64,000 nucleotides of DNA from Thioalkalivibrio sulfidiphilus (GCF_000377945.1 NZ_KB898927.1:38215-102214); one strand, 5' to 3'; shown: positions 1-12,162, numbered from the stretch's first letter. Program-made: numbers and translations. Notes: a model not told the origin generated them from the sequence alone.

Positions 1-2
1 CC

Positions 3-485
3 ATGAACATCCGCATCGGACACGGTTACGACGTGCATGCCTTCAAGGCGGGGGACCACGTGGTGCTGGGGGGCGTGCGCATTCCTCACGCCAAGGCCTT
101 CGCTGCCCATTCCGATGGCGACGTGCTGATCCATGCCCTGTGCGACGCCCTGCTGGGCGCGGCGGCGCTGGGGGACATCGGCCGGCATTTCCCGGACACG
201 GACCCGGCCTACAAGGGTGCCGACAGCCGGGTGCTGCTGCGCCGGGTGGTGGAACTGCTGCTTGAGCAGGGTTATCGGGTGGGCAACGTTGACGCCACGA
301 TCATCGCCCAGGCCCCGAAGATGGCCCCGCACATCGACGCCATGCGCGCCAACCTGGCCGACGACCTGCGCGTGGCCCAGGCCTGTGTCAACGTCAAGGC
401 CACCACCACCGAGCGCCTGGGCTTCGCCGGCCGCGAGGAAGGCATCGCCGCCCACGCGGTGGTCTTGGTCGAGCAGTTCGGCTGA
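3..485 (+). CDS. ispF: 2-C-methyl-D-erythritol 2,4-cyclodiphosphate synthase
   Basis: Cytoplasmic enzyme of the MEP isoprenoid pathway; it cyclises CDP-methylerythritol 2-phosphate with loss of CMP. The 160-residue product has the family's usual length. [11 protein letters not shown] near the N-terminus supplies the metal-binding Asp10 and His12, [18 protein letters not shown] supplies the third metal ligand His44, and [17 protein letters not shown] is the conserved C-terminal block. The ATG lies at the window edge and fits the family start, so the gene looks complete. ispD, its usual upstream partner, would lie outside the window. A hairpin repeat follows five bases after the stop. Confidence 0.97.
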   Translation: MNIRIGHGYDVHAFKAGDHVVLGGVRIPHAKAFAAHSDGDVLIHALCDALLGAAALGDIGRHFPDTDPAYKGADSRVLLRRVVELLLEQGYRVGNVDATIIAQAPKMAPHIDAMRANLADDLRVAQACVNVKATTTERLGFAGREEGIAAHAVVLVEQFG

Positions 486-489
486 TTAG

Positions 490-593
490 AACCGCGACGC
501 AAAGGCGCAAAGACGCGAAGGGTCGCAAAGGTCTTAATTAATCAAAGAACCTCTTTGCGTTCCTCTGCGTCTTTGCGCCTTTGCGTCGCAGTT
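490..593. repeat. Intergenic hairpin, GACGCAAAG-word family
   Basis: Arms of about 40 bases built from words such as GACGCAAAG and GCGCAAAGA are repeated in reverse complement around an A/T-rich loop (about 530-550). The outer 27 bases of the arms differ by one base. The element starts directly after the ispF stop. Related copies lie near 2795, 8570, 11025 and 48201. It could act as a transcription terminator or mRNA stabiliser, but no long T-run follows it. Confidence 0.9.
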
Positions 594-654
594 ATTCTTT
601 GAATTTCCACCGCCAAAAGCGTCTAATACCCGATAGTTTCAGTAGGTCACTGCC

Positions 655-2781
<2,127 letters not shown>

Positions 2782-2794
2782 AGCTTAAGTGCCT

Positions 2795-2886
2795 TCAACG
2801 CAAAGACGCGAAGACGCAAAGGGCGCCAAAAGGCTTTTGATCAAAATATCCTTTGCGCACTTTGCGTCTTCGCGTCTTTGCGTTGA
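2795..2886. repeat. Intergenic hairpin, GACGCAAAG-word family
   Basis: The left arm (2795-about 2833) and right arm (about 2850-2886) are near-perfect reverse complements made of CAACGCAAAGACGCGAAGACGCAAAG-like tandem words. It lies 13 bases after the ygiQ stop and about 110 bases before serS. Same family as the element at 490-593. Confidence 0.9.
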
Positions 2887-2966
2887 GGATTTTCTTTTGT
2901 GATCCCCGGTTTCTAACACGGCAGCATCCCGGCGGCCTCGGCCTCTGTGGTAAGATTCCGCGCTGA

Positions 2967-4280
<1,314 letters not shown>

Positions 4281-4300
4281 GGCACACGAAATTAAAACTC

Positions 4301-4373
4301 GACAGGATTGACATGATTAACATGATTTCTAAAGACAAATTCTTTTAATCCTGTTAATCATGTAAATCCTGTC
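4301..4373. repeat. Intergenic hairpin, CAGGATTAA-word family
   Basis: The left arm starts GACAGGATTGACATGATT and the right arm ends AATCATGTAAATCCTGTC; the arms are imperfect reverse complements made of 9-10 base words. It lies between serS and the NYN-domain gene. A larger copy of the family lies at 56517-56676. Confidence 0.85.
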
Positions 4374-4419
4374 CAGTGTTTTTGGTCTTAGCCTCATATC
4401 CTTAACCACGGAGTCCCCC

Positions 4420-5247
4420 ATGGCCGGTCCCGGTGAAATCAGGAACATGGCGCTGTTCTGCGACTTCGAGAACATCGCCCTCGGTGTGCGCGAGGCCAAG
4501 TATCCCAAGTTCGATATCGGCAAGGTCCTGGAGCGGTTGCTGCTCAAGGGCAACATCGTGGTGCGCAAGGCCTACTGCGACTGGGACCGCTACAAGGAAT
4601 TCAAGGCCCCCATGCACGAGGCCGCCTTCGAGCTGATCGAGATCCCCCACGTGCGCCAGTCCGGCAAGAACTCCGCCGACATCCGCATGGTGGTGGACGC
4701 CCTGGACCTCTGCTACACCAAGGGCCACGTGGATTGTTTCGTCATCATCAGCGGCGATTCCGACTTCTCGCCCCTGGTGGCGAAGCTTCGCGAGAACAAC
4801 AAGCTGGTGATCGGCGTGGGCGTGAAGAAGTCCACCTCCGACCTGCTCACCGCCGCCTGCGACGAGTTCATCTACTACGACGACCTGGTGCGCGAGGCCG
4901 CCCACAAGAAGCGCAAGCCCCGCAAGTCCTCCGCCAAGTCCGGCAGCAAGGAAGAGGCCCCGGCCAAAAAGGCCGAGGGACAGGAGGGCGACGAGAAGAA
5001 GATGCAGGAGGCCCTGGACCTGATCGTCGAAACCGCCGAGGCCTTACAGGCCGAACGGGGCGAGGACGAGACCGTGTGGGGCTCCATGGTCAAGCAGGCC
5101 ATCAAGCGCCGCAAGCCCGGTTTCAACGAGAGCTACTACGGCTTCCGTTCCTTCAGTGCGCTGCTCGAGGCGGCGGAGAAGGAGGGCTTGATCAAACTGG
5201 AGAAGGACGAGCGCTCGGGGGGGCATATCATTCAGTTGGTGGAATGA
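4420..5247 (+). CDS. NYN-domain protein with C-terminal OST-HTH/LOTUS domain
   Basis: 275-residue predicted cytoplasmic RNA-processing or RNA-binding protein. Residues about 8-160 form a NYN (PIN-like) nuclease domain, with acidic residues in FCDFEN, NSADIRMVVDALDL and SGDSDFSPLV placed as in active members (LabA/DUF88 group). A basic linker (KKRKPRKSSAKSG) and a charged stretch lead to a C-terminal winged-helix OST-HTH/LOTUS-like domain (VWGSMVKQAIKRRKPGF ... SFSALLEAAEKEGLI), a fold that in other proteins binds RNA. It is flanked by hairpins of two families and appears monocistronic. The substrate is unknown. Confidence 0.85.
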   Translation: MAGPGEIRNMALFCDFENIALGVREAKYPKFDIGKVLERLLLKGNIVVRKAYCDWDRYKEFKAPMHEAAFELIEIPHVRQSGKNSADIRMVVDALDLCYTKGHVDCFVIISGDSDFSPLVAKLRENNKLVIGVGVKKSTSDLLTAACDEFIYYDDLVREAAHKKRKPRKSSAKSGSKEEAPAKKAEGQEGDEKKMQEALDLIVETAEALQAERGEDETVWGSMVKQAIKRRKPGFNESYYGFRSFSALLEAAEKEGLIKLEKDERSGGHIIQLVE

Positions 5248-5252
5248 CGCTA

Positions 5253-5430
5253 TGAAGTAAAAAGTGTGAATTGGGAAGTGGGAACTGGAGATGACCGACT
5301 GCAATTGATTTCGTAGGACCTCCGTCCTGCGGGCGAGCATGCATTACAGGAGCATTTTCCCGCAGGCGCGGGCTCCTGTTGTCTTTTGAGGTCTATACTT
5401 CGCACTTCCTAATTCACACTTCTTACTTCA
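5253..5430. repeat. Intergenic hairpin of AAGTGTGAATTGGG family with a REP-like sequence in its loop
   Basis: Arms at 5253-5280 and 5403-5430 are 28-base reverse complements with about two mismatches. The loop holds further small stems around AGGAC-CTCC-GTCCT and a CAGGAG...CTCCTG stem enclosing CCCGC/GCGGG (5347-5379), resembling a REP sequence. The right arm contains the stop codon of the minus-strand methyltransferase, and the left arm starts five bases after the NYN gene's stop. Confidence 0.85.
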
Positions 5431-6385
5431 TCCCGGGTTTCCAGCTCCCCCGCCTTATCATCCAGCACTTGTGCGGCGGGTGTCTTCGAAAGTCCTCCGG
5501 CGTGGTCTTCCTGGTGATGTCCTCCAGCTCGCAGGGGATCAGTTCGTCTTCGTAGAGCTTGAAGCCCCGCTTGTTGTTGGAGAAATACAGCACGCCGTCC
5601 GCGGTCAGCAGGCTCAGGGCCCGGTTGATCATCCAGGGGTGGTCGCGCTGCACGTCCAGGGTGGTGTCCATGGCCTTGGAGTTGGAGAACGACGGCGGGT
5701 CCATGACGATCAGGTCGAAACGCTCCTCGATACGCGAGGAGTGCTCCAGCCACTCCATCACGTCGCAGCGTTCCAGCCGGTGTTCGGGCCGGTCCAGGCC
5801 GTTGAGGCGAAGATTGCGACGGGTCCAGTCCTGGTAGGTGTTGGAGAGATCCAGGGTCAGTGAACCGCTGGCCCCGCCTGCGGCGGCGTGCACGGTGAAG
5901 CTGCCGGTGTAGGCGAACAGGTTCAGGAAGCGCTTGTCCCGGGCCTGTTCACGCACCAGGGCGCGGGTGACGCGGTGATCCAGGAACAAGCCCGTGTCCA
6001 GGTAGCGGTGCAGGTCCACCTCGAACTTCAGTCCGTCCTCGTGCACCACGAAGGGTGCCGGCGGGTTGCCGGTGGCCGCGTACTGATCCGTGCCCTTCTG
6101 CCGGCGGCGCACCTTGAAGGCCAGTTCTGCCGGCGGGATCCCGAACAGCCCCGCCACCGTCTCCCGCACCGCATCCACCCAGGCCTCATAGGTGGCCTCG
6201 TCCGCCTCCCAGCGGGTCTCATAGGCCTGCACGTGGGGGCGTCCCGCGTACACGTCGATGGCCACGGGAAACTCCGGCAGGTCCCGGTCGTAGATGCGGA
6301 AACACTCGATCCCCTGGCGGCGGGCCCACTTGGACCAGTGGCGGAGGTTCTTGGTGAGGCGGTTCAGGAAGGGGGTTGGGTCCAT
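5423..6385 (-). CDS. Class I SAM-dependent rRNA methyltransferase (RlmK-like)
   Basis: 320-residue stand-alone protein matching the C-terminal half of the fused RlmKL enzyme, which in E. coli makes m7G2069 of 23S rRNA. LNLFAYTGSFTVHAAAGGA is the SAM-binding motif I, LDLSNTYQDWTRRNLRLNGL the next block, and VMDPPSFSNSK motif IV. The start was set at 6385 (MDPTPFLNRLTKNL); an upstream in-frame ATG would only add residues translated from the AAGTGGC tandem repeat (LPLATCHLPLATCH...). No RlmL half is present in the window. The stop codon lies inside a hairpin repeat arm, and the region just upstream of the start is a 7-base tandem array. Confidence 0.85.
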   Translation of the reverse strand: MDPTPFLNRLTKNLRHWSKWARRQGIECFRIYDRDLPEFPVAIDVYAGRPHVQAYETRWEADEATYEAWVDAVRETVAGLFGIPPAELAFKVRRRQKGTDQYAATGNPPAPFVVHEDGLKFEVDLHRYLDTGLFLDHRVTRALVREQARDKRFLNLFAYTGSFTVHAAAGGASGSLTLDLSNTYQDWTRRNLRLNGLDRPEHRLERCDVMEWLEHSSRIEERFDLIVMDPPSFSNSKAMDTTLDVQRDHPWMINRALSLLTADGVLYFSNNKRGFKLYEDELIPCELEDITRKTTPEDFRRHPPHKCWMIRRGSWKPGMK

Positions 6386-6388
6386 GAC

Positions 6389-6528
6389 AGTGGCAAGTGG
6401 CAAGTGGCAAGTGGCAAGTGGCAAGTGGCAAGTGGCAAGTGGCAAGGATACACCGTGTACCCCCGCACTTCCCGGAGGGAAGTGCCCGCCTTTCCTTGCC
6501 ACTTGAGACTAGCCACTGGCCACTGCCT
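6389..6528. repeat. 7-base tandem array (AAGTGGC) with inverted arm
   Basis: Eight consecutive 7-base AAGTGGC-type units occupy 6389-6447. A reverse-complement arm with degenerate units (CTTGCCACTTG ... AGCCACTGGCCACTGCC) follows at 6494-6528. The array lies in the divergent region between the rlmK-like gene (starting at 6385 on the minus strand) and selO (6584, plus strand), immediately upstream of the former's start codon. A related element lies at 53364-53460. Confidence 0.9.
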
Positions 6529-6583
6529 TAAACCCCGCTGTTTCTGTGTTGATACGGTGCCTCCCGGGCCCCACCATCTGCCC

Positions 6584-8062
<1,479 letters not shown>

Positions 8063-8069
8063 GCGCGAT

Positions 8070-8150
8070 TTAAAATTCAAAATTCAAAATTCAAAATTCA
8101 AAGGAAGCGTCTGGCCCCTTTAAATTTTGAATCTTGAATTTTGAATTTAA
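8070..8150. repeat. Intergenic hairpin, AATTCAAAA-word family
   Basis: The left arm (8070-8103) is four tandem copies of an AAATTCAAA-type word; the right arm (8119-8150) is the reverse complement (TTTGAATC/TTTTGAATTT). It sits between selO and a small membrane protein gene and ends about 10 bases before the latter's probable -10 box. A one-armed copy lies at 32321-32364. Confidence 0.85.
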
Positions 8151-8160
8151 TCGACGGGGT

Positions 8161-8166
8161 TATAAT
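8161..8166 (+). promoter_or_regulatory. Probable -10 box (TATAAT)
   Basis: A perfect TATAAT 31 bases upstream of the ATG at 8197. No well-spaced -35 is visible: TTGAAT words of the preceding hairpin lie at 14- and 21-base spacings. Confidence 0.45.
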
Positions 8167-8196
8167 GCCCGCCTCACGTTAACCTCCGGGCCTGTC

Positions 8197-8562
8197 ATGT
8201 TCACCCAGCAACAGATCGACGAACACCGCGAGCGGCTGGAGCAGGTGGTGGCGACCGTGCACCACTTCTCGGCAGCCATCTTCATTCTGACCTTCATCGG
8301 CTACGGCCTGGCGGTGTATCTCTGGTTCCAGGATCAGACCTGGGCCGGACTGATCGTGGCCACCTTCAGTTATCTCTTCTTCCGGCAGTTCAGGAGCCTT
8401 TCGATCGGTCTGGCGCGCATGAAGCTGCGCGAGCGGGAGGGTTTTGCCGAGACCTGGCAGTTGCTGGACGAGGCTCTGAAATCCGAACGCCCCCAAGCGG
8501 TCATGCTGGCCCTGGAAACGCGGCTTCGTGCGCCGCGTGAGAATGAGCAGGAAAAGCCTTAA
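8197..8562 (+). CDS. Small two-helix membrane protein, unknown function
   Basis: 121 residues; not recognised. After a charged, helical N-terminus (QQQIDEHRERLEQVVATVHH) come two hydrophobic stretches, about SAAIFILTFIGYGLAVYLWF and WAGLIVATFSYLFF, consistent with an inner-membrane hairpin, then a basic/charged cytoplasmic tail. The start at 8197 is preferred because it follows a TATAAT box; a longer reading frame would translate the hairpin repeat. Flanked by two repeat families and so probably monocistronic. Confidence 0.65.
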   Translation: MFTQQQIDEHRERLEQVVATVHHFSAAIFILTFIGYGLAVYLWFQDQTWAGLIVATFSYLFFRQFRSLSIGLARMKLREREGFAETWQLLDEALKSERPQAVMLALETRLRAPRENEQEKP

Positions 8563-8569
8563 AAGCTTT

Positions 8570-8657
8570 CAACGCGAAGGCGCAAAGACGCAAAGATCGC
8601 AAAGGCTTTTTTAAAAAGGCTTTTTTGCGTCCTCTGCGTCTTTGCGCCTTCGCGTTG
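8570..8657. repeat. Intergenic hairpin, GACGCAAAG-word family
   Basis: Arms CAACGCGAAGGCGCAAAGAC... (from 8570) and its complement ending at 8657, with an A/T-rich loop (CTTTTTTAAAAAGG). It begins eight bases after the preceding stop and lies between convergent genes, where a bidirectional terminator would be expected. Confidence 0.9.
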
Positions 8658-8673
8658 GATTTTCAGACTCGAT

Positions 8674-8997
8674 TCAGAGCCTGATCGTCTCACCACAGCA
8701 CGCGCTCAGTACCCGGTTCAGGGTGTCGGTGAGGCTTTCTCCCGTGCGGTCGTTGAGCCAGTCGTCCCTGTCGGCATCGTAGCTAAAGTGGGCGGGGCCC
8801 TCCGGCGAGGCGAGCCAGATCTGGTTGGCGGCCTCCTGACGGTTGAGGATCACCTTGCCGCCGTCCTCGAACTCCACGGTCAACACACCGTCGATAATGT
8901 CCATGTCCAGGTCCGCCAGGGCATCGAATGCACTCATGCGCTCGAGCAGGGATTCCAGGGTCTGTTCCGCGTGCAGGGAGAAGGAGATGTCGGCCAT
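8674..8997 (-). CDS. cyaY: Frataxin-like iron donor protein CyaY
   Basis: 107-residue bacterial frataxin; binds iron on acidic side chains and modulates IscS-driven Fe-S cluster assembly. The N-terminal helix is rich in acidic residues (HAEQTLESLLERMSAFD ... DLDMDIIDGVLTVEF), followed by the signature block GGKVILNRQEAANQIWLASPEG and AHFSYD. The length is typical. It lies 24 bases downstream of a DUF423 gene on the same strand, possibly co-transcribed. The isc genes themselves are not in the window. Confidence 0.93.
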   Translation of the reverse strand: MADISFSLHAEQTLESLLERMSAFDALADLDMDIIDGVLTVEFEDGGKVILNRQEAANQIWLASPEGPAHFSYDADRDDWLNDRTGESLTDTLNRVLSACCGETIRL

Positions 8998-9021
8998 GGG
9001 ATAGTCTCTTGAGTCGTGGGT

Positions 9022-9402
9022 TCAGGGGTGCTTGAAGCCCTTCCAGGCGCTCCAGGCGAGGATGAGCCAGGCAAGGATGAAGGCGGTGCCGCCGACGGGG
9101 GTGATGGGGCCCAGCCAGCGCATGCCCGTGAGCATCAGCAAGTAGAGGCTGCCGGAGAACAGCAGGATTCCGGCCAGCATGAACAGACCTGCCGCGCGCG
9201 CACCGCGCTCCGGCAAGTGCGCGTACAGGGCGCCGAGCAGCAGCAGACCCAGGGCGTGCCAGGCCTGGTACCGCACCGCCGTGTGCCAGGCAGCCAGACG
9301 CGCGGGCTCCAGGGTGTCGCGCAGTCCATGGGCACCGAAGGCGCCCAGGATCACGGCCAGGGCCATGAGGGCCGCGCCGGTGGTGATGAACAGTCGTTGC
9401 AT
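9022..9402 (-). CDS. DUF423 family small inner-membrane protein
   Basis: 126 residues with about four hydrophobic helices and the DUF423 signature near the N-terminus (LGAFGAHGLRDTL ... WHTAVRYQAWHALGLL). Function unknown in the family (E. coli YgdD). It is transcribed toward cyaY and divergently from yajQ; the divergent gap of 67 bases contains a TATAAT facing yajQ. Confidence 0.85.
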   Translation of the reverse strand: MQRLFITTGAALMALAVILGAFGAHGLRDTLEPARLAAWHTAVRYQAWHALGLLLLGALYAHLPERGARAAGLFMLAGILLFSGSLYLLMLTGMRWLGPITPVGGTAFILAWLILAWSAWKGFKHP

Positions 9403-9408
9403 GACAAG

Positions 9409-9436
9409 TTCCGTCTGTGGAGCGCCCGATTATAAT
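9409..9436 (+). promoter_or_regulatory. Probable sigma-70 promoter of yajQ
   Basis: TATAAT at 9431-9436 with a weak TTCCGT at 9409-9414 (16-base spacing), 34 bases before the yajQ ATG. Confidence 0.45.
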
Positions 9437-9469
9437 GGGCCCCATCGCATTAACCAGTGGAGAAAGGCC

Positions 9470-9952
9470 ATGCCCTCATTCGACGTGGTGTCCGAGGTGG
9501 ACATGCAGGAATTGCGCAACGCCGTGGATCAGACCCAGCGGGAGATCGACACGCGCTACGACTTCAAGGGCACCGCCGCGGCCATCGAGCTGAACGAGAT
9601 GGAGCTGACCCTGTTCGGCGACGCGGAGTTTCAGGTGGAACAGGTGATGGACATCCTGGTGCAGAAGATCGCCAAGCGCGGCATCGACGTGGGTTGCCTC
9701 GAACCCGGAAAGCTGGAGGAGGGCGGCGGCAAGGCCCGGCGCACCGTGAAGGTGCTGGCCGGCATCGACACCGACACCGCCCGCAAGATCGTCAAGCTCA
9801 TCAAGGAGGCCAAGCTCAAGGTGCAGGCCGCCATCCAGGGCGACAAGGTGCGCGTCACCGGCAAGAAGCGCGACGATCTGCAGGCGGTCATCGCCCTGTT
9901 ACGTCAGGCCGATGTCGGCCTGCCGCTGCAATACAACAACTTCAGGGACTGA
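9470..9952 (+). CDS. yajQ: YajQ family nucleotide-binding protein
   Basis: 160-residue YajQ/UPF0234 protein. Members bind nucleotides, and some (Xanthomonas) bind cyclic di-GMP and act with a transcription factor; whether this one does is not shown by sequence. The N-terminal MPSFDVVSEVDMQELRNAVD and the DTRYDFKGT block are diagnostic, and QGDKVRVTGKKRDDLQ and LPLQYNNFRD close the two RNA-binding-like folds. The ATG at 9470 has an AGAAAGG-like ribosome site. Followed by a CAAGAGG hairpin. Confidence 0.95.
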   Translation: MPSFDVVSEVDMQELRNAVDQTQREIDTRYDFKGTAAAIELNEMELTLFGDAEFQVEQVMDILVQKIAKRGIDVGCLEPGKLEEGGGKARRTVKVLAGIDTDTARKIVKLIKEAKLKVQAAIQGDKVRVTGKKRDDLQAVIALLRQADVGLPLQYNNFRD

Positions 9953-9970
9953 AGGAGATCGCAGAGACAA

Positions 9971-10029
9971 GATACAAGAGGCAAGAGGCAAGAAAAAACG
10001 GTTTCAACTTGCCTCTTGCCTCTTGCCTC
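9971..10029. repeat. Short intergenic hairpin, CAAGAGG 7-base-word family
   Basis: The left arm ACAAGAGGCAAGAGGCAAG and right arm CTTGCCTCTTGCCTCTTGCC are reverse complements around an A-rich loop, between the convergent yajQ and the minus-strand gene at 10038-10358. Only this copy is seen in the window. Confidence 0.85.
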
Positions 10030-10037
10030 TAGCGCCT

Positions 10038-10358
10038 TCATTCCATATCGCTGTCCATGTCCTGTCCAGGTACCCAGCCAGCCTCCTGGGCGCGGGCGAT
10101 GGCGGCATCGTAGATGCGGGTGTGCTTCTCCCGCAGTTCCGGCGGCAGGCGGCTCACCAGGTGGCCGTAGGGTTCCCAGGCGATATTGACCTTGTCGTAG
10201 AGCATCTGGATATCAGCCAGCTTCCAGCCCTCGCAGGTCTCGTCCTCGGCGATCAGGCCGAAGACCCAGGCGTCCTTGATGATGGTGCCGATGGCGGTCA
10301 TGCCGCCGTGCAGGTCGTTGTGGATGCCCACGTAGGTCTTGGAACTGCGGTCTGTCAT
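10038..10358 (-). CDS. Conserved-looking hypothetical protein, 106 aa
   Basis: Not recognised. A soluble, acidic 106-residue protein with no signal peptide or membrane segment. It begins MTDRSSKTYVGIHNDLHGGM, has several aromatic residues (WVFGL, GWKLADIQMLYDKV, WEPYGHL), one Cys (ETCEGW), and ends in an acidic tail (GQDMDSDME). Codon use matches its neighbours. It is divergent from the Rieske-like gene, with about 100 bases between the two starts. The coding call rests on frame openness in a tight gene layout. Confidence 0.65.
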   Translation of the reverse strand: MTDRSSKTYVGIHNDLHGGMTAIGTIIKDAWVFGLIAEDETCEGWKLADIQMLYDKVNIAWEPYGHLVSRLPPELREKHTRIYDAAIARAQEAGWVPGQDMDSDME

Positions 10359-10456
10359 GGTTGATACCGTTCGCGTGTCTGCTGGGTCAGGCCGGTATTC
10401 TACGTGCCAGGGGCGTTCCGGAACATGTTCCCGGTGAGATGAATCGGAGTTTCTTC

Positions 10457-11014
10457 ATGCAAGCGCTTCCAGTCAGACGCCTCTATTACCGTGTGATCCT
10501 CAAGCTCATGGTCCTAGGGCTGGTGCTGTTCGTGGCTCAGGCGATGATCCGGGGTTTCTTCAGCAACCCGGAAACCGATAACCGCCTTGCCCTGGGCGTG
10601 GACCTGAGCGCGCTGGCCCCCGGTGAAATGCAGCGTGTGGACTGGGCCGGCAGGGAGGTGCTGGTGCTGCGCCGCAGCCCCGCCATGGACGCGGCGGACG
10701 CGGCCCACGAGGACCGGCTCTATGACCCCGATTCCCGCCTGAGCGTCCAGCCCCGGGCGGCCCGCAACCCCGAGCGCACCCTGGTGCCGGGTTACTTCAT
10801 CGCCTACGGACAGGGCACGGACCTTTCCTGCCCCCTGGACCTGGTCAGCCCCGAGGCCGCCGACGAGGCGGGCTGGGGCGGTGGCTTCACCGACCGCTGC
10901 CGGGGCTCCCGCTACGACTTCGCCGGGCGCGTCTACGACGGCCAGCCCGCCCGCCGCAACCTGGAAATCCCCGCCTATCGGGTGGAGGGTGCGCGTATTG
11001 TCTTGGGTGAGTGA
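10457..11014 (+). CDS. Rieske-fold membrane-anchored protein lacking Fe-S ligands
   Basis: 185 residues: an N-terminal hydrophobic anchor (ILKLMVLGLVLFVAQAMI) followed by a domain that aligns by eye with the Rieske cluster-binding subdomain of cytochrome bc1 iron-sulfur proteins: SCPLDLV ... WGGGFTDRCRGSRYDFAGRV ... GQPARRNLEIPAYRVEG. In active proteins the two loops are C-T-H-L-G-C and C-P-C-H-G-S. Here they read C-P-L-D-L-V and D-R-C-R-G-S, so three of four cluster ligands and one disulfide Cys are gone. A structural or assembly role is more likely than electron transfer. The start at 10457 has GGAG seven bases upstream; an ATG at 10439 is the alternative. No cytochrome b or c1 genes are near. 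Confidence 0.65.
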   Translation: MQALPVRRLYYRVILKLMVLGLVLFVAQAMIRGFFSNPETDNRLALGVDLSALAPGEMQRVDWAGREVLVLRRSPAMDAADAAHEDRLYDPDSRLSVQPRAARNPERTLVPGYFIAYGQGTDLSCPLDLVSPEAADEAGWGGGFTDRCRGSRYDFAGRVYDGQPARRNLEIPAYRVEGARIVLGE

Positions 11015-11024
11015 TTAAAGGCTT

Positions 11025-11116
11025 TCAACGCAAAGGCGCAAAGACGCAAAGATCGCAAAGGTTTTTTCGTCAAAAAGCCTTTTTGCGTCCTCTGCGTCTT
11101 TGCGCCTTTGCGTTGA
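11025..11116. repeat. Intergenic hairpin, GACGCAAAG-word family
   Basis: TCAACGCAAAGGCGCAAAGACGC... at the left and its complement ending GCGTTGA at 11116; the outer 24 bases pair perfectly. It lies between the convergent Rieske-like gene and rsmJ. Confidence 0.9.
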
Positions 11117-11141
11117 GTCTTTTCACGCCAAGAACCGCGGC

Positions 11142-11909
11142 TCATCCCGTCAGGTAAACATCGAAGCGGGTGGTCTTGCCGGGGATCTGGTGGCTGGGTT
11201 TGCGGGCGCCGAGGGGTTCGGCGCGGGCAGGGCGCTTGACTACCACCCGGCGTTTCGCCACGGCGAGGGCGGCCTCCAGGGTCTCGGGGGCGTCCTGGTC
11301 ATCGCCCACCAGGGCACGGAACACGCGCATCTCCTTCTTCACCAGGGCGCTCTTGTCCCGGTGGGGGTACATGGGGTCCAGGTAGACCACCTCGGGCCGC
11401 GAGGCCTCGTCCAGCGCCGAGAGCCAGTCCCGGGCGTTGCCAGTGACCAGGTGCATGCGCGCGATGGTCTGCGCCAGGTCCGCGTCCCGGGCGGCCCGTT
11501 CCAGACCGTCGGCCAGCAGGGCCGCGATCACGGGTTCCCGTTCCAGCAGGGTCACCTGACAGCCGAGACTGGCGAGTACGAAGCCGTCACGGCCCAGCCC
11601 GGCGGTGGCGTCCACTACGCTGGGCCGCTCGCTGCCCTTGATGCCCACCGCCCGTGCCAGGGGCTCGCTGCGCAGGTTGATGCGGGCCTGGCGATAGCCC
11701 AGGCGCCCGGTCACGAAATCCACCTGGATGGGGCCGGGTGCGTCGGAAGCGGTGAGCGCGAGGCTCAGGCCATGGCCGTCGAGGATCAGCACCAAGGGTG
11801 TGCCGGCCGGTTCACCGGCCAGAGACAGGTTCAGCTCAGCAGCCAGGGCATCGGCCCGTTCCCGTAGGTCCTCGGATGCGTAACGGATGCTGATACGGGT
11901 ATCTGACAT
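11142..11909 (-). CDS. rsmJ: 16S rRNA (guanine-1516-N2) methyltransferase RsmJ
   Basis: 255 residues, the YhiQ/RsmJ family. It uses SAM to make m2G1516 in 16S rRNA. VVDATAGLGRDGFVLASLGC is the SAM-binding motif I, VTLLEREP the acidic motif II, and VYLDPMYPHRDKSALVKKEMR the catalytic D-P-M-Y-P block specific to the family. ATG at 11909 gives MSDTRISIRY. slyX lies 25 bases upstream on the same strand, so the two may be co-transcribed. Confidence 0.93.
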   Translation of the reverse strand: MSDTRISIRYASEDLRERADALAAELNLSLAGEPAGTPLVLILDGHGLSLALTASDAPGPIQVDFVTGRLGYRQARINLRSEPLARAVGIKGSERPSVVDATAGLGRDGFVLASLGCQVTLLEREPVIAALLADGLERAARDADLAQTIARMHLVTGNARDWLSALDEASRPEVVYLDPMYPHRDKSALVKKEMRVFRALVGDDQDAPETLEAALAVAKRRVVVKRPARAEPLGARKPSHQIPGKTTRFDVYLTG

Positions 11910-11934
11910 GGTCTGCGTGTGGCTGCAGGCGGCC

Positions 11935-12150
11935 TCAATAATGGGGCGGCGGCGGTTCCTGGTTCGGATCCATGAGCGGGTTCTCGATCACGGCCGCCAG
12001 CCGTTGCCGCAGTCCCTCCATCTGCAGCTGCAGGCTGTCGATGCGCTGCTGTTGTTCAATCATGGTCTGGTTGAGGCTCTGCAGGAGATCCTCCTGGTGG
12101 GCCAGACGGATCTCCAGTTCCACCACCCGTGCTTCCAGTGCATCGCTCAT
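11935..12150 (-). CDS. slyX: SlyX family coiled-coil protein
   Basis: 71 residues with a continuous heptad-type coiled coil (LEARVVELEIRLAHQEDLLQ ... QQQRIDSLQLQMEGLRQRL) and the family's hallmark tail EPPPPHY. Function unknown in the family. It starts 12 bases after the stop of the upstream dehydrogenase gene, which suggests an operon dehydrogenase-slyX-rsmJ. Confidence 0.92.
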   Translation of the reverse strand: MSDALEARVVELEIRLAHQEDLLQSLNQTMIEQQQRIDSLQLQMEGLRQRLAAVIENPLMDPNQEPPPPHY

Positions 12151-12162
12151 GGCAGGGCTCCC

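Noticed and set aside
6389..6447. Possible CRISPR array
   Set aside because: Units are only 7 bases with no spacers; it is a microsatellite-like array. No CRISPR repeats or cas genes were seen anywhere.
5888..6583. Upstream extension of selO
   Set aside because: The frame is open but reads the antisense of the methyltransferase and the AAGTGGC array; the family N-terminus starts at 6584.
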